A stretch of DNA of 64,000 bases, from positions 1-64,000 of the forward strand of contig JBCBDU010000005.1 of the NCBI GenBank assembly GCA_038529355.1. The letters are read 5' to 3'. Positions 53,056 through 62,199 of this stretch are shown here, piece by piece (positions within the stretch are counted from its first letter, which is position 1; every line of letters begins with the position of its first letter). The notes beneath the pieces were generated by a model. That model was not told the DNA's origin. It did no database searches and saw nothing but the letters and a program-made list of their open reading frames with translations. The stretch is from CALBPI01 sp038529355 (GTDB lineage: Bacteria; Pseudomonadota; Gammaproteobacteria; Steroidobacterales; Woeseiaceae). A program made the translations under genes and the position numbers.

Positions 53056-53573
53056 ACGGCGCCGCTACCGCCGTCGACCTGTCGCGCCGATACGAATGCG
53101 GCTACATCGTCAGAGCGGCGCAGCCAGCCATCCACGCTGCCTTTGAGGCGCGGGCCACGATGCCCGGAGCCAAGACCTTTACCGTGAATGATGCGCACGC
53201 AGCGCCAACCGTGATAGTCACAGTCGGCCATGAACTCGCGCAGTACTGCACGCGCCTCCTTGACGGTATAGCCATGCAGGTCGAGCGCTGCCTCAACACG
53301 GTACTGGCCGCGCGCCAGCCGCCGCAATGTGCGTTCGCTGACATCAGGTCGCCGGAAGCGCAGTCCATCGCCGTTGCGCCATTCGATGCTCTCAATGTCT
53401 GCGCTCAGGCTTTCCTGCAAGACGCTGGCTTCGTCCTGGCGGCGCATGCGCGCACGCGGCGGCGGCGGTTTCTTGGGCAGATCGGCTTTGTCGTGCGCCA
53501 GCGGCCGTGCGTCGCCGATCGCATCGCGAAACAGCGCGCGATCGTCGTCGGCTGCGTTGTCGTCGTCAGTCAT
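53037..53573 (-). CDS. Smr-domain protein
   Basis: 178 residues from the ATG at 53573 (AGGA upstream). An acidic then Pro/Arg-rich N-terminal half is followed by a C-terminal Smr domain (about 95-178): LDLHGYTVKEAR holds the DLHG motif and IIHGKGLGSG the HGxG-type motif. Smr domains, also found at the end of MutS2, act as nucleases; the closest E. coli relatives are SmrA and SmrB. SmrB cuts mRNA at collided ribosomes. I cannot choose between them. Confidence 0.85.
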   Translation of the reverse strand: MTDDDNAADDDRALFRDAIGDARPLAHDKADLPKKPPPPRARMRRQDEASVLQESLSADIESIEWRNGDGLRFRRPDVSERTLRRLARGQYRVEAALDLHGYTVKEARAVLREFMADCDYHGWRCVRIIHGKGLGSGHRGPRLKGSVDGWLRRSDDVAAFVSARQVDGGSGAVYVLLR

Positions 53574-53725
53574 GGCGCGATTTCCTGTCTTGCGTCGCGG
53601 CTTGTCACCGAGCATAGCGGCAAACCGTGACAGTGCAAAGCGGGTGATGGCGCCGATCTGCCTCACGCTGCGCAGCAAGATTGCGTATCATTTCGCAGCA
53701 TATGGCCAAACTGTGAGCGATTTTT

Positions 53726-54475
53726 TTGAAAATTCTGATCAGCAACGATGATGGCTACCTGTCCGAAGGTATTGCAGCGCTGCGCGCGGGTCTGCATCCG
53801 TTTGGACATGTCGTCACGGTGGCGCCAGACCGCAACCAGAGTGGTGCCAGCAGCTCGCTGACGCTGCACGCACCGTTGCGTGTCACGCAGCCGGAGCCCA
53901 ATGTGTTTAGTGTCAGCGGTACGCCGTCGGACTGTGTGCATCTGGCGCTTTCAGGCTTTCTGGAGGAAGACCCCGATCTTGTGGTCTCCGGGATCAACCA
54001 TGGCGCTAACCTCGGCGACGATGTGATCTACTCCGGTACCGTTGCCGCTGCCATAGAAGGGCGCTACCTCGGCTTGCCTGCCATCGCCGTGTCATTAGTC
54101 GGTGAAGCGGTAGAACACTTTGCGACGGCGGCTCACGTCAGTGCGCAGTTGCTGGCGGGCATTGTGCGTCAGCCACTGCCGGCCGACACGATCTTGAACG
54201 TGAATGTACCGGACGTACCTGTTAGTGAGTTGAAAGGTATCGAGGCAACACGGCTTGGCTTCCGGCATCGCTCGGAACCGATGGTTGCCGAGCGCGATCC
54301 GCGCGGCCGACCGATCTACTGGATTGGGCCGGCCGGGCCGGGCGACGATGCAGGGCAGGGTACCGATTTCCATGCAGTTGAGCATGGCTATGCATCTGTC
54401 ACACCGCTACAGATTGATCTAACGCGTCACCGGCAACTCGAATCGCTGCAAAACTGGTTGGACGACATACGTTGA
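53726..54475 (+). CDS. surE: 5'/3'-nucleotidase SurE
   Basis: 249 residues from a TTG, giving MKILISNDDGYLSEGI, the exact SurE N-terminus with the metal-binding Asp pair D8-D9. SGTPSDCVHLAL and VVSGINHGANLGDDVIYSGT complete the active site. It is a metal-dependent phosphatase acting on nucleoside monophosphates and polyphosphate. pcm starts inside its stop codon, and the surE-pcm pairing is ancient. Confidence 0.95.
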   Translation: MKILISNDDGYLSEGIAALRAGLHPFGHVVTVAPDRNQSGASSSLTLHAPLRVTQPEPNVFSVSGTPSDCVHLALSGFLEEDPDLVVSGINHGANLGDDVIYSGTVAAAIEGRYLGLPAIAVSLVGEAVEHFATAAHVSAQLLAGIVRQPLPADTILNVNVPDVPVSELKGIEATRLGFRHRSEPMVAERDPRGRPIYWIGPAGPGDDAGQGTDFHAVEHGYASVTPLQIDLTRHRQLESLQNWLDDIR

Positions 54476-55122
54476 ACACGCACTCGGGCATTGGCATGAC
54501 GTCTATGCGCACGCGCGATCGGCTGATTCGCCGGCTACAAGCGCAGGGCATCCGCTCGCCTGATGTGTTAGCGCGAATCCGTGATGTGCCACGCCACCTG
54601 TTCATGGACGAGGCTTTGGCCAGTCGCGCTTACGAAGACACAGCGCTACCAATTGGTCTAGGGCAGACGATCAGCCAGCCCTACATTGTGGCGCGCATGA
54701 CCGAGGCGTTGCTCGAAGATGGACCGCTCGACACGGTGCTGGAGGTGGGTACCGGCTGCGGTTACCAGACGGCCGTTCTATCGCCGCTGGTCAAACGCAT
54801 TCACACGCTGGAGTATCTGGCGCCGCTGCTGGCGCGCACGCGTCAGCGGCTCGGGCAGCTGAATCTGTACAACATCCAGTATCGGCACGGAGACGGTTGG
54901 AAGGGCTGGCCAAAGTATGCGCCGTACGACGGTATTCTTGTGACCGCAGCGCCCGAGTTGATTCCAACCAGTTTACTTGAGCAACTGGCAATCGGTGGTC
55001 GGCTGGTGTTGCCACTCGGCCCGCCGCGGCAGCAGCGATTGATGAAAATCACACGCCAGGAAGACGGCTATGCACAGGCTGATCTGGGCGCCGCCAGTTT
55101 TGTGCCGCTGGTTAAGTCCTGA
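54472..55122 (+). CDS. pcm: Protein-L-isoaspartate O-methyltransferase
   Basis: 216 residues from TTG 54472, overlapping the surE stop (TTGA); ATG 54496 is the alternative. LPIGLGQTISQPYIVARM is the substrate loop, and LEVGTGCGYQTAVL binds S-adenosylmethionine. It methylates isoaspartyl residues in aged proteins so that they can return to aspartyl. It lies in the surE-pcm-yqaA-nlpD series. Confidence 0.95.
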   Translation: MNTHSGIGMTSMRTRDRLIRRLQAQGIRSPDVLARIRDVPRHLFMDEALASRAYEDTALPIGLGQTISQPYIVARMTEALLEDGPLDTVLEVGTGCGYQTAVLSPLVKRIHTLEYLAPLLARTRQRLGQLNLYNIQYRHGDGWKGWPKYAPYDGILVTAAPELIPTSLLEQLAIGGRLVLPLGPPRQQRLMKITRQEDGYAQADLGAASFVPLVKS

Positions 55123-55131
55123 TCACCGGCC

Positions 55132-55713
55132 ATGAACCTCTTTACGCCGATTTATGATTGGGTGCTGGACAAAGCACAACACCGGCTGGCCGTCTATTGG
55201 CTTGGCCTGTTGAGCTTTGCTGAGTCGTCTTTTTTTCCGATTCCGCCCGATGTCATGCTGGCGCCGATGGCGTTGGCCGACCGCTCGCGCGCGTTCTTTT
55301 TTGCACTGGTCACAACCCTGACGTCGGTGGCCGGTGGATTGCTAGGGTATTTGATTGGCATGTTTCTGATCGGCAGCATCGAACCATGGTTGCTGGACAG
55401 CCACTACGCCGACAGTTATCGCGTGTCGCAAGACTGGTTCGAGCGTTACGGCGTGTGGATCGTCTTCATCGCCGGTTTCTCGCCGATTCCCTACAAGGTG
55501 TTCACGATTGGCGCCGGCGTTGCGGCGATGAATTTGCCGCTGTTTGTGCTCGCCTCTCTGGTCGGTCGGGGTGCGCGCTATTTTCTCGTTGCCGGTCTGG
55601 TCTACGTTGGTGGACCTGCTGCCGCCAGCAATTTACGCCGCTATGTGGATCGCATCGGCTGGGCGGTCGTGGCATTGACGATAGTACTTGTCGTATGGCT
55701 TGCGCTCGCCTGA
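55132..55713 (+). CDS. YqaA-type VTT/SNARE-associated membrane protein
   Basis: 193 residues with about five hydrophobic segments. FAESSFFPIPPDVMLAPMAL is the DedA/VTT-domain motif, and GGLLGYLIG plus FSPIPYKVFTIGAGVA follow as in YqaA-like members. Relatives are membrane transport or scramblase-like proteins; E. coli DedA proteins support undecaprenyl phosphate recycling. The role of this short form is not established. Its 3' end overlaps nlpD by 19 nt. Confidence 0.85.
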   Translation: MNLFTPIYDWVLDKAQHRLAVYWLGLLSFAESSFFPIPPDVMLAPMALADRSRAFFFALVTTLTSVAGGLLGYLIGMFLIGSIEPWLLDSHYADSYRVSQDWFERYGVWIVFIAGFSPIPYKVFTIGAGVAAMNLPLFVLASLVGRGARYFLVAGLVYVGGPAAASNLRRYVDRIGWAVVALTIVLVVWLALA

Positions 55714-56408
55714 CCCGGTTATCGTTGCTGTTCGCGTTTGCAGTGTTGGGCGGTTGCGCGCTGGACTGGCAGGACGAACCTGTGACGCCGCGAGTCGAAA
55801 GCCGACCGGCACAAATTTCGCGAGACGGCCGTTACACCGTGCGCAGTGGCGATACGTTGTACAGCATTGCCGTGCGCCATGGCATCAATCATCGTCAGCT
55901 TGCCGCGTGGAACCAACTCAGCAATGCAACGCTGATTTACCCGGGCCAGGTCTTGCGCCTGCGTGCGCCGGCCGGCAGTGGCGCCGCACGTGCAGCAGCG
56001 CCGGTCGTCAAGCCGCCGGCGACGGTGCAGCAGGTAGGCAACTGGCGTTGGCCGACGCGCGGTGCCGTGGCGACGCGTTTTGATCTGGCTGCCAAAGTGC
56101 CACAAACCGGCATTCTGATCACTGGCCAACGTGGACAACCGGTGGTCGCTGCCGCTGCCGGCGAAGTCGTCTATTCGGGCAGTGCGCTGAAGGGTTACGG
56201 CAAGCTTGTCATCATCCAGCACAATCGCGACTTTCTGAGTGCGTATGGCCATAACGCGGCGTTGTTGGTCAAGGAAGGCGATACCGTGCGAAGCGGTCAA
56301 AAAATCGCAACGATGGGCGAGACTGCCGCGCAAAAGCCACGGCTGCACTTTGAAATTCGTCAGAGTGGCGATCCGGTTGATCCGCTCGGACTGTTACCGC
56401 GTCGCTGA
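55695..56408 (+). CDS. nlpD: NlpD-type lipoprotein with LysM and inactive LytM domain
   Basis: 237 residues. A lipoprotein signal ends in VLGGC (Cys near residue 21). One LysM repeat, about 50-95, starts YTVRSGDTLYSIAVRHGI and binds peptidoglycan. The C-terminal M23/LytM domain spans about 120-235. The first zinc motif (HxxxD) is missing: the matching segment reads KVPQTGILI, while LHFEI retains one His. The enzyme is thus expected to be inactive and, like E. coli NlpD, to activate an amidase such as AmiC. No rpoS follows. Confidence 0.9.
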   Translation: MACARLTRLSLLFAFAVLGGCALDWQDEPVTPRVESRPAQISRDGRYTVRSGDTLYSIAVRHGINHRQLAAWNQLSNATLIYPGQVLRLRAPAGSGAARAAAPVVKPPATVQQVGNWRWPTRGAVATRFDLAAKVPQTGILITGQRGQPVVAAAAGEVVYSGSALKGYGKLVIIQHNRDFLSAYGHNAALLVKEGDTVRSGQKIATMGETAAQKPRLHFEIRQSGDPVDPLGLLPRR

Positions 56409-56429
56409 CGGCACCGAACGTCGTTCTGC

Positions 56430-56795
56430 CTAGCGGATCAGCGCCAGCAACACGCGCCGTGATTCGCCGAGCAGAACGTTGAACGTACGAATTGCTGCGC
56501 CGTCGTTCATGACTTCGATGCCCACGCCGTTGCGCATAACGGCATGCATGATCTTGCTGGGCGGAAAACGTGGTGCTTCACCGGTCGCGAGAATGATCAC
56601 CTCCGGCGACTGCGCGAGCAACGGTTCGATGTGTGCAGCGCTCAGTGTCTCGGCGCTGTCGCACTGCCAGTCTCGAAGTAGCGTGTCGGCGCCAACGACC
56701 AGGCTGCCGGTGAGCGTCTCATCGCGAATCAGGATGCTGTTCGCATCGTAGCGTGTGATCGCATTGGGTGGCTGGGATTCTTTGGCAAATTGCAT
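56430..56795 (-). CDS. Mth938-like (DUF498) domain protein
   Basis: 121 residues from the ATG at 56795 (MQFAKESQPPN). The family pattern is visible: an N-terminal beta segment with SILIRDETLTGSLVVG, PEVIILATGEAPRFPP, and the closing GIEVMNDGAAIRTFNVLLGE. Relatives occur next to nlpD/recJ genes in Xanthomonas-like bacteria and as a subunit of mitochondrial complex I assembly (NDUFAF3). The biochemical role in bacteria is unknown. Divergent from the RpfE-like gene. Confidence 0.85.
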   Translation of the reverse strand: MQFAKESQPPNAITRYDANSILIRDETLTGSLVVGADTLLRDWQCDSAETLSAAHIEPLLAQSPEVIILATGEAPRFPPSKIMHAVMRNGVGIEVMNDGAAIRTFNVLLGESRRVLLALIR

Positions 56796-56878
56796 GATCT
56801 TGGCGGTCGTGGCGGTTGCGTTATAAGTTGACGGCGCAGCGGTTACACTAGCCGCCGTTCTTGATCTAAGAGTATGCC

Positions 56879-57814
56879 ATGAAGCTTCCGGCGCAACTGC
56901 CACCCGATGCCTGTTGGTTGCCATTTTCCGGCACCAGCCGTGAGTTGCGGGCGTGGCATTCGCAGCACGCGGCGGATTACGCGCTGCGGCCGGGTGCACC
57001 GCGAGGTGTGCGGTTGCATACGGACGCGGTTGATCCGCGCGCGCATTACGCGCGGTGGCGTTTGCTTGGCGAGTCTGACGCGGCGCCGGTTGCGAACGCA
57101 AATTGGTGCGTCGCTCTTGATCCGGTTGTATTAGCGGCTGACCAGACAGATGTGCGCATCATGCAATGGCCGGTGAGCGATCTGGCGGCGGACGCAGCAC
57201 AAGCGCTGGCGACGGATGTGGCCGTGCACTTGCGCGACGATGACGATCCGCGCATTGCCGGCGCAACGCTATGGCAAGCCTGCGCAACACGTTGGTACCT
57301 GCTTGGCGCGGGTCAGGCGCCGGACATTCGCAATGTACAACCCGAGCGCGTGATCGGTCAGGCATTGCGCGACTTTCCGACCGACGGGGCAGATGCTGCG
57401 TTGTGGCGTCGCATCAGTACTGAGATCCAGATGTTGTTTCATGCACACTCGCGTAATGCGCAGCGGCAAGCGAGCGGCCTGACCGCCGTCAACGGTTTGT
57501 GGTGGTTTGGCACAGCGTCGTTGCCTGGCTCGTTACAAACGCTTGCCATGCCTGAACTGGTCGGCAGCGATGCGCTATGGCGGGGTTGCTGGCGTGCGCA
57601 TGGCGCGCACGACCAGGTGCGTATGGAAGACAGTGCGCAGCCCGCGGTGGCCGGTGTCGCTCTGGGCGGTCATGTCGGCGAGACACTGCCGCGTGCGCTT
57701 GCGGCACTTGCCGGCGGTGACATTGCGGCTGTGGTCATTGACGCGGACGGAGACACCTTAACGCTGGCGCGGCCATCGCTGTTGCAACGCCTGACGAATC
57801 GGTTGCGCGCATGA
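56879..57814 (+). CDS. RpfE-like protein of the recJ neighbourhood
   Basis: 311 residues, cytoplasmic, without membrane segments. The only striking motif is LTAVNGLWWFGTASLPG near residues 200-216. It resembles the NGLW/NSFW motif of proteins found just upstream of recJ in beta- and gammaproteobacteria, called RpfE in Xanthomonas or loosely phosphoglycerate mutase-like. I see no metal-binding or catalytic motif of a real mutase. It overlaps recJ by 4 nt (ATGA), suggesting coupled translation. The function is not established; the RpfE link rests on motif and position. Confidence 0.7.
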   Translation: MKLPAQLPPDACWLPFSGTSRELRAWHSQHAADYALRPGAPRGVRLHTDAVDPRAHYARWRLLGESDAAPVANANWCVALDPVVLAADQTDVRIMQWPVSDLAADAAQALATDVAVHLRDDDDPRIAGATLWQACATRWYLLGAGQAPDIRNVQPERVIGQALRDFPTDGADAALWRRISTEIQMLFHAHSRNAQRQASGLTAVNGLWWFGTASLPGSLQTLAMPELVGSDALWRGCWRAHGAHDQVRMEDSAQPAVAGVALGGHVGETLPRALAALAGGDIAAVVIDADGDTLTLARPSLLQRLTNRLRA

Positions 57815-59520
57815 GCTGGCGGGAATTACACGTACGGCCGGTGCCTACGCATGCATTGCAGGAGTCTGATCCGATTGTTGCCAAAGTGCTTGCTGCACGT
57901 GGCGTTTGCGACGAACGCGAGCGGGACCTGTCGCTGGCAGCGCTTGCCCCGCTCAGTCAGCTCAACGGTCTGCAAGAGGCGGTCGCGTTATTCAACCGGC
58001 ATCGCGATGCGCGCATCATCATCGTTGGCGATTTCGATGCGGATGGTGCAACCAGCACCGCGTTGTTGCTGCGCGGTCTTGCGGCGCTGGGGTTTGCTGA
58101 CGTCGGTTTTATTGTGCCGAACCGGTTCGAGTTCGGATACGGTCTGTCGCCTGAAATCGTCGACGTGGCCTTGCAACAATCCCCGGCATTGATCGTCACC
58201 GTGGACAACGGTATTTCGAGCGTTGCTGGTGTGGCGCGAGCACGGGCGGCCGGCGTCGACGTCATCATCACCGATCACCATCTGGCACCACAAACGCTGC
58301 CGGCTGCGAACGTCATCGTCAATCCCAACGCGCCTGATGACCCGTATCCGAGCAAGCATCTGGCCGGCGTCGGTGTCGCGTTCGCTGTATTGGCCGCGTT
58401 GGCAAGGCAAGCGTCACAAGAACAGGCAGCACTGGCGCGCCTGCCAGCTTCGCTGCTGGATTTGGTCGCGCTCGGTACCGTCGCGGACGTTGTTGCGTTG
58501 GATCACAACAACCGCATTCTCGTCGAGGCGGGTCTGCAGCGAATCCGCGCAGGTCGGTGCGTGCCCGGCATTGCCGCGTTGCTGGAGGTTGGTGGTCGGG
58601 ACCGGCGCCGCATTGTTGCCGCCGATCTTGGCTTTGCCGTGGGCCCACGGCTTAACGCTGCGGGTCGCATGGAAGATATGTCGATCGGAATTCGTTGCCT
58701 GACGACCGACGATCCGGTCGAAGCGAGGGAGCTGGCAACAGCGCTCGATGCCATCAATCGCGAGCGGCGCAGTGTCGAGGATGACATGCAGCGACAAGCG
58801 CTGGTGTTGCTGGATGCGCTCGACGAGCAATCGCTGAACGACGATCGGCTTTGTGTGTGCCTGTACGAGCCGGATTGGCACCAGGGGGTGGTGGGGTTAG
58901 TGGCGTCGCGAATCAAGGAGCGCATTCATCGCCCCGTGTTCGCATTCGCCCGTGAGCAACCGGATGCCTTGGTGCTCAAGGGCTCCGGTCGGAGTATTCC
59001 CGGCGTGCATTTGCGTGACGTTTTGGCGGAGGTTAATCGACGCCATCCGGACATGATCACACGCTTTGGCGGTCATGCGATGGCCGCTGGGCTGTCGCTG
59101 CCCGAAGCTGCGTTGGCGTCTTTTACCGATGCGGTCGAGGCTGCCGTCAGGACAATGTGCGCGCCGTCGGCGTTGACGCCGAGCCTTGATATTGACGGCG
59201 AGCTGGATGCGGCGCGTTTGAGTCTGCTGTTTGCAGAACGGTTGCGCGCGCAAGGCCCATGGGGGCAACGTTTCGAAGAGCCGGTATTTGCCGGGCTCTT
59301 CTGTGTCGACAGTGCGCGGGTGGTCGGCGACCAGCATCTCAAGTTGTCGCTGACGACATCAACGCAACCCATCGACGCTATCGCATTCAACCAGATTGAG
59401 CCACGTGTACCCGTGGCAGGCGAGTTGCTGGAAGTGGTTTACCGTCTCGATATCAACGAATGGCGAGGCCGGCAATCAGTGCAATTGATGGTCGTGCAGT
59501 GGCGTTTTGCGACGCAGTGA
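57811..59520 (+). CDS. recJ: Single-stranded-DNA exonuclease RecJ
   Basis: 569 residues, DHH phosphoesterase family. The N-terminal motifs IIIVGDFDADGATSTALL, TVDNGISS and ITDHHLAPQ hold the manganese-binding acidic residues and the DHH. GPRLNAAGRMED links to the DHHA1 domain, where LKGSGRSIPGVHLRD and FGGHAMAAGLSL are conserved, and an OB-like end follows. It degrades single-stranded DNA 5' to 3' in RecFOR recombination and mismatch repair. prfB follows, as in many proteobacteria. Confidence 0.96.
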   Translation: MSWRELHVRPVPTHALQESDPIVAKVLAARGVCDERERDLSLAALAPLSQLNGLQEAVALFNRHRDARIIIVGDFDADGATSTALLLRGLAALGFADVGFIVPNRFEFGYGLSPEIVDVALQQSPALIVTVDNGISSVAGVARARAAGVDVIITDHHLAPQTLPAANVIVNPNAPDDPYPSKHLAGVGVAFAVLAALARQASQEQAALARLPASLLDLVALGTVADVVALDHNNRILVEAGLQRIRAGRCVPGIAALLEVGGRDRRRIVAADLGFAVGPRLNAAGRMEDMSIGIRCLTTDDPVEARELATALDAINRERRSVEDDMQRQALVLLDALDEQSLNDDRLCVCLYEPDWHQGVVGLVASRIKERIHRPVFAFAREQPDALVLKGSGRSIPGVHLRDVLAEVNRRHPDMITRFGGHAMAAGLSLPEAALASFTDAVEAAVRTMCAPSALTPSLDIDGELDAARLSLLFAERLRAQGPWGQRFEEPVFAGLFCVDSARVVGDQHLKLSLTTSTQPIDAIAFNQIEPRVPVAGELLEVVYRLDINEWRGRQSVQLMVVQWRFATQ

Positions 59521-59563
59521 GCGTGTTATCATTACGCGCTTTGTAAACCGGTGATCCGAAGCT

Positions 59564-60659
59564 ATGGAAACCAACCACATTCAAAGCAGCATCAGCGAGC
59601 TTGGCGAGCGCTCGGAATCCCTCCGGGGGTATCTTTGACTACGCTGAAAAGCGTGATCGACTGGACGAGGTTCGGCGCGAGCTTGAGTCTCCGGATGTGT
59701 GGAACGAGCCAGAGCGCGCGCAAGCGTTAGGCCAGGAGCGCGCGACGCTTGAGTCTATCGTCGATGGTCTGGACAGCATCACCCAGCGACTGACGGACGC
59801 CGGCGAGCTGCTCGAGATGGCTGTTGCCGAAGACGATGCGGCGACAGTCGCCGAGATTGAAACGGACGTTGCCGGGGTAGAACGCGAAGTTGCAGCGCTG
59901 GAGTTTCGCCGCATGTTTTCCGGTGAGCAGGACAACGCGGCGGCTTTTGTTGATATCCAATCGGGTGCAGGCGGTACCGAGGCACAGGACTGGGCCAACA
60001 TGCTGCTGCGTATGTATTTGCGCTGGGCCGAACAGCATGGCTTCAAGGCCGAGTTGGTGGAGTGCTCTGACGGCGAAGTGGCCGGGATCAAGAGTGCAAC
60101 GATTCGCGTAGACGGCGAATATGCGTTTGGCTGGCTACGCACTGAGACAGGCGTACATCGCCTCGTGCGCAAGTCACCGTTCGACTCAGGCAATCGCCGG
60201 CACACGTCTTTCGCCTCGGTGTTCGTGTCACCCGAAATCGATGACAGTATCGAAATTGATATTGATCCATCGGATTTGCGTATCGATGTATACCGTGCCA
60301 GCGGCGCCGGCGGGCAGCATGTCAACCGAACTGAATCGGCCGTGCGTATCACGCACGTGCCGACGAATACCGTTGTGCAATGTCAGAACGACCGCTCGCA
60401 ACACAAGAATAAGGCCACGGCAATGAAACAGCTGCAATCGAAGCTGTTCGAACTTGAAATGCAAAAACGCCGCGGCGAGGCGCAGGAGACCGAGGACAGC
60501 AAGGCCGATGTCGGCTGGGGCAGTCAGATTCGCTCTTACGTGCTCGATCAGTCACGCATCAAAGATTTGCGCACCAGTGTCGAAACCGGCAACACCCAGG
60601 CCGTACTCGACGGTGCGTTGGATCCATTCATTGAAGCTAGCCTAAAGCAGGGACTCTAA
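59564..60659 (+). CDS. prfB: Peptide chain release factor 2 with programmed +1 frameshift
   Basis: Coding is 59564-59635 joined to 59637-60659, giving 364 residues (E. coli 365). The first 24 codons end ...CGG GGG TAT CTT and then an in-frame TGA followed by C (59636-59639). This is the classic prfB recoding site: a Shine-Dalgarno-like GGGGG, the slippery CTT T and a poor TGAC stop. Slippage by one base continues as DYAEKRDRL. The GGQ loop is SGAGGQHVNRTES, and SPFDSGNRRHTSF includes the SPF stop-reading motif. RF2 reads UGA and UAA and controls its own level through the shift. Confidence 0.96.
59624..59639 (+). promoter_or_regulatory. prfB recoding (frameshift) signal
   Basis: CGGGGGTATCTTTGAC matches the E. 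coli site in all but its first base (A in E. coli). GGGGG pairs with the anti-Shine-Dalgarno of the ribosome 3 nt before CTT, the tRNA-Leu slips onto TTT, and TGA is skipped when RF2 is scarce. Confidence 0.95.
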
Positions 60660-60663
60660 TTCC

Positions 60664-62184
60664 ATGTCAGACAACTCAACGCCCGACAATCCGGCGCAAG
60701 CGCACAGCGACGACAACAAGCTCATTGCCGAGCGGCGCAAGAAACTCTCGGTGCTGCGTGACGCGGGTATCGCCTATCCGAATGACTTTCGTCGCGACTC
60801 ACTTGCCGCAACGCTCGCGGCACGCTATGCCGACGTCGACAAGGCAGCTCTGGAGGCGACGCCGGTGCGCGTCAGTATCGCCGGTCGATTGATGACCAAG
60901 CGCGTTATGGGCAAAGCAAGTTTTGCGCACCTGCAGGATCGCAGCGGGCAGATGCAGGTGTACGTGCAACGTGATGCGTTGCCCGAGGGTATCTATGCCG
61001 GTTTCAAGAAATGGGACATCGGCGATATCGTCGGCGCGAGTGGCACGCTGTTTCGCACCAACAAGGGCGAGCTGACCGTTAACGTCGACGAGATCCGGCT
61101 GTTGACCAAGTCACTGCGACCGCTACCAGAAAAATGGGCCGGGCTCAGTGACCAGGAGACGCGCTATCGGCAGCGCTACGTTGACCTGATCATCAACGAA
61201 AAGAGTCGCGATGTGTTTCGCACACGCACGCGAGTCGTGTCGTTCATTCGCGCGTTTCTGGAGTCGCGCGATTTTATGGAAGTCGAAACGCCGATGATGC
61301 AGGCGACGCCGGGCGGCGCAATCGCGCGGCCATTCGCAACGCACCACAACGCGCTCGATATGCCGTTGTTCCTGCGTATTGCGCCAGAGCTGAACTTGAA
61401 GCGTTTGGTCGTGGGTGGTTTCGAGCGTGTTTACGAGATCAACCGCAATTTCCGCAACGAAGGTTTGTCAACGCAACACAATCCGGAATTTACGATGCTC
61501 GAGTTGTATCAAGCCTATGCAGATTTTGAGGATTTGATCGAGCTGCTTGAAACGTTAATGCGTGGGCTTGCCGAGGCGGTGCACGGCAGCACGCAGGTGA
61601 CGTGGCAAGAGCACACCTACGAGTTGGGCAAGCCGTTCGCGCGCCGCACCATCGCCGACAGCATTCTGGATGCGGTGCCGGAACTGGATGCTGACAAGCT
61701 TCGCGATGTCGCGCATCTGACACAAGTCGCGCAGGGTCTCGGTATCTCGGTGCACCCAAACTATGGCGCTGGCAAGCTACAAATAGAAATCTTCGAAAAA
61801 GTGGTTGAGCCACATTTGCTGGAACCGACATTCATGCTGGCCTATCCGGCAGAGGTGTCACCGTTGTCGCGCGCCAATGATGAGGATCCGTTTGTCACCG
61901 ATCGTTTTGAGCTGTTTATCGGCGGTCGCGAGATCGCGAACGGGTTCTCGGAATTGAATGACCCCGAAGATCAGGCGCAACGCTTCGCCGCGCAGGTGGA
62001 TAACCGTGGCGCAGGCGATGATGAAGCGATGCATTTCGATGCCGACTATATCCGCGCGTTGGAATACGGGTTGCCACCGACGGCAGGTCTTGGCGTCGGG
62101 ATCGACCGCCTCGTGATGCTGCTGACCGATAGTGCGACCATTCGTGACGTGTTGCTGTTTCCGCATATGCGACCGGAGAGTTAA
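60664..62184 (+). CDS. lysS: Lysyl-tRNA synthetase, class II
   Basis: 506 residues. An N-terminal OB fold (about 70-155; KASFAHLQDRSGQMQVYVQ) binds the anticodon. Class II motif 1 lies around FMEVETPMM; motif 2 is FRNEGLSTQHNPEFTMLE; motif 3 is GLGVGIDRLVML near the end. It charges tRNA-Lys. prfB-lysS is a conserved pair; only 4 nt separate them. The tail after motif 3 is short, as usual. Confidence 0.97.
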   Translation: MSDNSTPDNPAQAHSDDNKLIAERRKKLSVLRDAGIAYPNDFRRDSLAATLAARYADVDKAALEATPVRVSIAGRLMTKRVMGKASFAHLQDRSGQMQVYVQRDALPEGIYAGFKKWDIGDIVGASGTLFRTNKGELTVNVDEIRLLTKSLRPLPEKWAGLSDQETRYRQRYVDLIINEKSRDVFRTRTRVVSFIRAFLESRDFMEVETPMMQATPGGAIARPFATHHNALDMPLFLRIAPELNLKRLVVGGFERVYEINRNFRNEGLSTQHNPEFTMLELYQAYADFEDLIELLETLMRGLAEAVHGSTQVTWQEHTYELGKPFARRTIADSILDAVPELDADKLRDVAHLTQVAQGLGISVHPNYGAGKLQIEIFEKVVEPHLLEPTFMLAYPAEVSPLSRANDEDPFVTDRFELFIGGREIANGFSELNDPEDQAQRFAAQVDNRGAGDDEAMHFDADYIRALEYGLPPTAGLGVGIDRLVMLLTDSATIRDVLLFPHMRPES

Positions 62185-62199
62185 CGAAAGGAGCACATC

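Noticed and set aside
55695..56408. NlpD as an active M23 endopeptidase
   Set aside because: The first zinc-binding HxxxD motif is missing, so an activator role is more likely than catalysis.
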